Positions 60,112 through 64,000 of a DNA stretch of 64,000 nucleotides are shown one piece after another. A model generated the notes under the pieces. That model worked only from the letters and a program-made list of their open reading frames with translations, did no database searches and had not been told where the DNA came from. This stretch comes from an uncultured Acetatifactor sp. Its GTDB lineage: Bacteria > Bacillota > Clostridia > Lachnospirales > Lachnospiraceae. The stretch is from NCBI GenBank assembly GCA_910584865.1, contig CAJUCE010000025.1:1-64000 (forward strand), written 5' to 3'. Position numbers and translations under genes: made by a program. Every line of letters begins with the position of its first letter. The first letter of the stretch is position 1.

Positions 60112-60308
60112 TCAGTTCTCCACCTCTCCCTGCACAGGAAGCACATAGGAGGGATCCGTCTTCTCCATACCGTAAACCGTCACACAGTCCTGCAGCTCCC
60201 CGGCCTTTGCCAATATGACATTCTCCGGCTCCATCCTCACCCGGAAGTGAAATACACCGTCCGCATTTGCCCGTCCGATGAGGTATCTGCAATTATCGGA
60301 CTTGACAT
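60112..60308 (-). pseudogene. Small gene with disrupted start (frameshift)
   Basis: One minus-strand frame, ending with TGA at 60112, looks strongly coding: SDNCRYLIGRANADGVFHF, then RMEPENVILAKAGELQD and EKTDPSYVLPVQGEVEN, with GC-rich third positions. It has no start codon in frame after the upstream stop at 60349. An ATG at 60308 lies one base out of frame; one extra base near its third codon would restore a 66-aa protein. There is no SD. Family not recognised. Programmed frameshifting or a sequencing indel are alternatives. Confidence 0.45.
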
Positions 60309-60322
60309 GGCGGTGCCAGCGT

Positions 60323-60352
60323 ATTATAACAGCATGAACTACAATATGTCAG
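60323..60352 (-). promoter_or_regulatory. Candidate promoter before the disrupted small gene
   Basis: On the minus strand CTGACA, an 18-nt spacer and TATAAT lie only 14 nt before the ATG at 60308. A transcript from here would be nearly leaderless. Confidence 0.6.
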
Positions 60353-60399
60353 CGCGTTTCTTTACATCGCATTCAACTTTGGGAAGCAGCATTTGCTTC

Positions 60400-61725
60400 C
60401 TATTCATATGTCTTATTGAAAACAATCCCTTCACTTCCAGACTGTCCGCCGTCATCCCTCTTAATCAGCACCACCGCAACGTCATTCACATTGGTTCCGG
60501 TCGGCCCCGTTTTGATCAGCCCCCCTGCTTCCCCCAGTGCCATATAGGCATTGTTGTCCTGCAATACCTGATAAATATCGATCCCCCGGGACAGCAGGCG
60601 CGCTTTCGTCCCCCCGTCGCAATACCCCCCGTCGGCATCCGTGGGGCCGTCCGTCCCGTCGCTGCCGATGCTGAACACGGCAGTGTCCCTCAATCCGGAG
60701 ATGCCCTCCGCCGCGGCCAGTGCCAGTTCCTGGTTCCGGCCTCCCTTCCCGGTTCCGGACAGATGCACGATGGTCTCGCCCCCTGCCAAGAATGCCAGGC
60801 TCTGCCGCGAATCCTGATGTGTCTTCGCAACGGAGGCCAGAAAGCTTCCCGCCTCCCTGGCCTCGCAGCACAGCTGATCCGTGAGAATCAGCGGATGATA
60901 CCCCAGAGCCTCACAGGCCTGCGCGGCCCCAAGGCACAGGTTCCTGACGCTTCCCGTAACCACAGTCTCCACATTGTCCAGTTCTTTCGGCGTCTCCACC
61001 TCTAACAGCTCCATCGCCCGGGCGCTGAGTCGGAGCCGGTATTTCTCCGCAATGGCCAGTGCCTGCCCGCAGGTGCTGCTGTCGGGATATGCGGGACCGG
61101 AAGCAATCATGTCCAGAGGATCTCCCAGTATATCGCTGAGCACAATACTGTACACCTTCGCAGGGGCACAAATCTGCGCAAAGCGGCCCCCCTTGACGGC
61201 GGAGAGCCGCTTGCGTATGATGTTCATCTCCCTGATGTCCGCTCCGCAGGCGAGAAGCTGCGCCGTTATGTCAGCAAGCTCGCCCCCGTCCGTGAGAGGC
61301 TTTTCAAAAAGCGCCGAGCCTCCCCCTGACAGCAGGAAAATGACCGTATCCTCCCGTCCTAAACCGCTGACCAGCTCCAAAGCCGCCCGGGTGCCCCTGA
61401 AGGAATTCTCGTCCGGCACAGGATGCCCTGCCTCATAACATCGGACTTTCGGGATAGCACCCTTCACATGCCCGTACTTCGTGACGCATACCCCTGCCTG
61501 CAGCCTGTCCCCCAAAATGCGTGCCGCCGTGGCCGCCATCTGCCATGCCGCTTTTCCCGCAGCCACCAGATACACTCCGCCGCCGAAAGCTTTCCCCCGC
61601 AGTGCCTGCTCCACCGCCTCATCCGGCATCACCTTCTGTAACGCGGCCTTTATAATTCTGTCTGCATCCTTCCTCAAATCCATGGCACTCCCCCCGGACA
61701 GCTGCGTAAAATCAATGACTGCCAT
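60400..61725 (-). CDS. Glycerate kinase (DUF4147/MOFRL family)
   Basis: A 441-aa glycerate 2-kinase-type protein of the GckA/TtuD fold. The N-terminal domain shows VYLVAAGKAAWQMAATAARIL in parts and GHPVPDENSFRGTRAALELV in parts, then FLLSGGGSALFEKPL. The C-terminal MOFRL segment contains GGRNQELALAAAEGI, GSDGTDGPTDADGGYCDG and GPTGTNVNDVAVVLI. It converts glycerate to phosphoglycerate. The ATG at 61725 is used; a Met 14 codons further in is an alternative. Confidence 0.92.
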   Translation of the reverse strand: MAVIDFTQLSGGSAMDLRKDADRIIKAALQKVMPDEAVEQALRGKAFGGGVYLVAAGKAAWQMAATAARILGDRLQAGVCVTKYGHVKGAIPKVRCYEAGHPVPDENSFRGTRAALELVSGLGREDTVIFLLSGGGSALFEKPLTDGGELADITAQLLACGADIREMNIIRKRLSAVKGGRFAQICAPAKVYSIVLSDILGDPLDMIASGPAYPDSSTCGQALAIAEKYRLRLSARAMELLEVETPKELDNVETVVTGSVRNLCLGAAQACEALGYHPLILTDQLCCEAREAGSFLASVAKTHQDSRQSLAFLAGGETIVHLSGTGKGGRNQELALAAAEGISGLRDTAVFSIGSDGTDGPTDADGGYCDGGTKARLLSRGIDIYQVLQDNNAYMALGEAGGLIKTGPTGTNVNDVAVVLIKRDDGGQSGSEGIVFNKTYE

Positions 61726-61903
61726 TTGGTCACACCCTTTCCATTCCCAGTGAAAAATCACCCTTAATGGTATTCATACCAATATCTATTGTTCAACTCC
61801 ATTTTAACCTCCGATTTATCGGTTTGTAACGCTTCATGACGCACTGGCTGTACACAAAACAGGCAGGAACACCCCATTTTGGCGCATGCATTCCCACCGC
61901 CCC

Positions 61904-63703
61904 CTATTCCAGATAAAACACCGGCCCCTTCGCCGGAAAAGGCAGGCTCCTCCCCCGGGGCACCAGGAAGGCGTGGTCCCTGCCGAAGAGATTCAGCCTG
62001 TCGCACTGGCAGTCCGTAATAATCAGCAGCGGCGCCTCCTTTGGAAAATCCTCCGCCTGTTCCAGAAGCTCTACCCCGGGCTGAAGCACCGTGCCTCCCC
62101 GTCCCCGTACCCGGACGCTGCCCGCGATATCCGCCGCCTCCATGTATCCCTGGTCATAGGGAGCGGCATCGCAGAACACCACCCGTACCCGGTTCACGTC
62201 CCGGGCGGCGCTGTAACTGGCGATGGCTCCAAGCGCCGCGGCAAGAAGCCCCCGGTCCATAGAGCCGGAAGTGTCCAGCAGCACCCCGAAAGTCCGTCCT
62301 GCCCGCGCTTCCTCCTCATACCGGTAGGAAGGCCTGGGGATGTCCGGCGTGGCCGACTGTCTCCGGCTGAGCCTGGCGTAGGTCCGGCGCTTTTCCAGGG
62401 GCTCGAACCGCTCGTCGAACCACCGGGCCAGTTTCACGTCCCAGGGAATGGGCGGCTGAGACAGCGCCCTTATCTCCTCCACCAGTCCCGCAGGGAGATA
62501 TCCCCTGTCATGGGCCTGGTGAAAATCCAGTCCCCTCTGGATGGCGGATCTGCACCAGGCATCCAGATCCACAAAATCTTTGGAACCCTGCCAGTCGGTT
62601 GGCCCGAAAAGGATATCGTGCCGTGCCATCCGCCGGTATTTCCGCAGGTTTGCCGCCAGAAGGTCATAGACGCTCTCCGCGGACAGCCCCGCAAGCTCCG
62701 GGTCATAGAGCAGGCCCTCGGGCATGGTTCCCACCTCCATATCCCGCAGCCACTGGTTAATCACATAATCGCAGGCCGTGTTCCACAGCTCCGGATCCCT
62801 CTTTCCCAGACGCGCCTCATGGCAGAGCGCGGCATGAAGGTACTCATGGGCCAGGACAAAACGCCACTCCTGCTCGGTGAGGCGGGCGGCGGGATTCACG
62901 TAAATCTCCTGCATCTGAACGGAAATCGCCGCTATGGAAATATCCATCCGCTGCGCTGCCAGAGGATCCTCCACCAGTTGAAAGCCCGCAGCCACGCCTC
63001 CAAGCAGCGGGTAACTGGACAGAAACCACTCCCTGGCACGTTGTACGGGGCCCATCTTCCTGTATTCGCCGGGCTTTGTATCGACACCCCCGGCATAGTC
63101 AACCGCTGTCCGCAGCGCATACCGCAGGCTCTCGGCGAAGAGCTGCCGCCAGTCTGTTGCCCCGCTCCACCAGTGCCACGGCTTTCCCTCCCCCTGCCAG
63201 GACATGTCCGCCCGGCCGCCGCTCATGGTGGAGTACCGGAAATACGCAGGCCCCCTGTGCTCCTTCAGCCAGAAATAAAGCTTCTCCTCCTCTCTGGCGC
63301 CGGCGGGCAGCGGAAACGCAAACTCCGCCGGAACCGTGCCGATGTGGAGGTCCGCCAGGTACCTGAACACCACACAGTCGCAGGCAGCATTCCAGAGCGC
63401 ATCCTTCTCCCTGTCCTCCCGGATATGGCCCAGCCCTAAGTGGAGCAGGCAGTGCGCCAACACATAGGCCCACTCCCCTGCAGATGCCCGCCGGTGGCTG
63501 TTGGCGTAGATATGCCCCTGGGATGTGACCCATGCCCAGTCCTCCTTTGCCATGGGATAATCGTCCTCAAAGTGGGGATAGGCCCGCTCTATCAGGGGGC
63601 CCAGTATGGCATTTTGTTTCACCAGTCCGTAGCCGGCCTGGAAGGCTTCCGCCGCCGGATTGATTTTTTTCGCTTTCCCGCTCATTTTTGCTTTCCCACT
63701 CAT
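61904..63703 (-). CDS. DUF2201/VWA-like metallopeptidase-type protein
   Basis: A 599-aa protein of three parts. Two homologous halves each carry a zinc-type helix: EWAYVLAHCLLHLGLGH near residue 80, and EWRFVLAHEYLHAALCHE near 280 with a full HExxH. Each is followed by a similar LWNxACDxVxxxxL segment, so they arose by internal duplication. The C-terminal 150 residues are a VWA-like domain with FGVLLDTSGSMDRG (MIDAS DxSxS). Such proteins accompany MoxR-type ATPases, here the upstream partial gene. The start at 63703 is the first of two tandem MSGKAK codon sets. Confidence 0.88.
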   Translation of the reverse strand: MSGKAKMSGKAKKINPAAEAFQAGYGLVKQNAILGPLIERAYPHFEDDYPMAKEDWAWVTSQGHIYANSHRRASAGEWAYVLAHCLLHLGLGHIREDREKDALWNAACDCVVFRYLADLHIGTVPAEFAFPLPAGAREEEKLYFWLKEHRGPAYFRYSTMSGGRADMSWQGEGKPWHWWSGATDWRQLFAESLRYALRTAVDYAGGVDTKPGEYRKMGPVQRAREWFLSSYPLLGGVAAGFQLVEDPLAAQRMDISIAAISVQMQEIYVNPAARLTEQEWRFVLAHEYLHAALCHEARLGKRDPELWNTACDYVINQWLRDMEVGTMPEGLLYDPELAGLSAESVYDLLAANLRKYRRMARHDILFGPTDWQGSKDFVDLDAWCRSAIQRGLDFHQAHDRGYLPAGLVEEIRALSQPPIPWDVKLARWFDERFEPLEKRRTYARLSRRQSATPDIPRPSYRYEEEARAGRTFGVLLDTSGSMDRGLLAAALGAIASYSAARDVNRVRVVFCDAAPYDQGYMEAADIAGSVRVRGRGGTVLQPGVELLEQAEDFPKEAPLLIITDCQCDRLNLFGRDHAFLVPRGRSLPFPAKGPVFYLE

Positions 63704-63716
63704 TTTGCTTTCCCGC

Positions 63717-64000
63717 TCATCCGTTTCGTTTGTCGGCCAGGCGCGGCAGATCCCGGAAGAGTTCCACCACAAACCAGTCCGGCAGCTCCTTTCCGTCCTC
63801 CGGCGTCACAGCCATCCGGGCAATCTCCAGGCTTAAATTCGCCAGTTCGGTGATGCGGTCCTTGGCCTGCAAAACCAGTGCCCTGCTGTCCGCACTAAGC
63901 CTCCCCCGCTCCGCAGGCAGTTCCTTCACCAGGCGGGCTCTGAGGGACTGGGCCAGGAAATAGAGCACATCCCGCTCCTCCGGTTTCTCCGGCCAGGGCT
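63717..64000 (-). CDS. Partial gene, C-terminus of a probable MoxR-type AAA ATPase
   Basis: Only the last 94 residues or so are in the window; the frame stays open to the right edge (PWPEKPEERDVLYFLAQSLR). The visible part is helical, with ALVLQAKDRITELANLSLEI and LPDWFVVELFRDLPRLADK. It ends 13 nt before the DUF2201/VWA start, an arrangement usual for MoxR ATPase-VWA pairs. No Walker motif is visible here, so the assignment rests on context. Confidence 0.5.
   Translation of the reverse strand, partial: PWPEKPEERDVLYFLAQSLRARLVKELPAERGRLSADSRALVLQAKDRITELANLSLEIARMAVTPEDGKELPDWFVVELFRDLPRLADKRNG

Noticed and set aside
60065..60292. 75-codon minus-strand frame with CxxC pairs
   Set aside because: An alternative frame over the same DNA has much more protein-like composition and codon use, so the Gly/Cys-rich frame is probably a shadow.

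Overview
The window looks like a chromosomal segment from a Clostridia bacterium, most probably of the family Lachnospiraceae. The evidence is the hprK-glucokinase-murB-rapZ-whiA-HPr gene order, BofA and YaaL relatives from the spore-former lineage, a T-box leader, consensus sigma-A promoters, many TTG and GTG starts with strong Shine-Dalgarno (SD) sites, and DUF families common in that group. No species can be named from the sequence alone. Most genes lie on the minus strand.

Layout. 246-3443: tRNA-Ser, a two-subunit class I fumarase, a HIT hydrolase and a flavodoxin-SCP2 fusion. 3484-14018: a rhomboid protease, then a complete Tad/type IVb pilus operon behind a TTGAAA-17-TATAAT promoter (tadV, tadZ, tadA, tadB, tadC, Flp pilin, DUF5702, two TadE-like minor pilins, a second prepilin peptidase, an FHA protein). 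The 58-aa Flp pilin is annotated here from the raw sequence. 14193-19736: bofA, yaaL, and a flagellin unit (DUF6240 protein, flagellin, FliS) behind a sigma-28-like promoter. 19749-30148: glgB, a 1171-aa TPR/acidic-repeat/AAA-like protein, rsmA, a HAD phosphatase, a DHHW-MBOAT O-acylation pair and a DUF4358 lipoprotein. 30577-34097: hflK-hflC, a GNAT protein and a cyclophilin. 34210-34578: a small element with long terminal inverted repeats. 34695-41556: class II aldolase, lipid kinase, Crh-like HPr, whiA, rapZ, murB, glucokinase, hprK. 41679-58154: uvrC, a cell-wall amidase, ftsH, a DUF1846 protein, pyrG, YitT protein, thioredoxin, trmB, a D,D-carboxypeptidase, a DEDDh exonuclease, an esterase, and proS with a T-box. 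58767-64000: a 68-aa protein, thiamine pyrophosphokinase, a broken small gene, glycerate kinase, a DUF2201/VWA protein and the end of a probable MoxR-type ATPase.

The most unusual signal is a family of roughly 120-nt intergenic stem-loop repeats. Each 3'-most unit ends in GGAACTGGAATAGGAGG or a close variant, so the repeat itself supplies the SD site of the next gene (hflK, the amidase, pyrG, proS and a 68-aa protein). Arm sequences differ completely between copies but stay complementary, around a conserved internal loop (GCCC opposite a 12-nt GCY...TGGT strand). This is covariation evidence for a structured RNA or mobile hairpin element that I cannot match to a known family. Secondary points are a short inverted repeat that could act as a switch at the start of a tadE-like gene, an HPr homologue with Met15 and Ser46 encoded close to hprK, and an AAA-like domain that has lost both Walker motifs.
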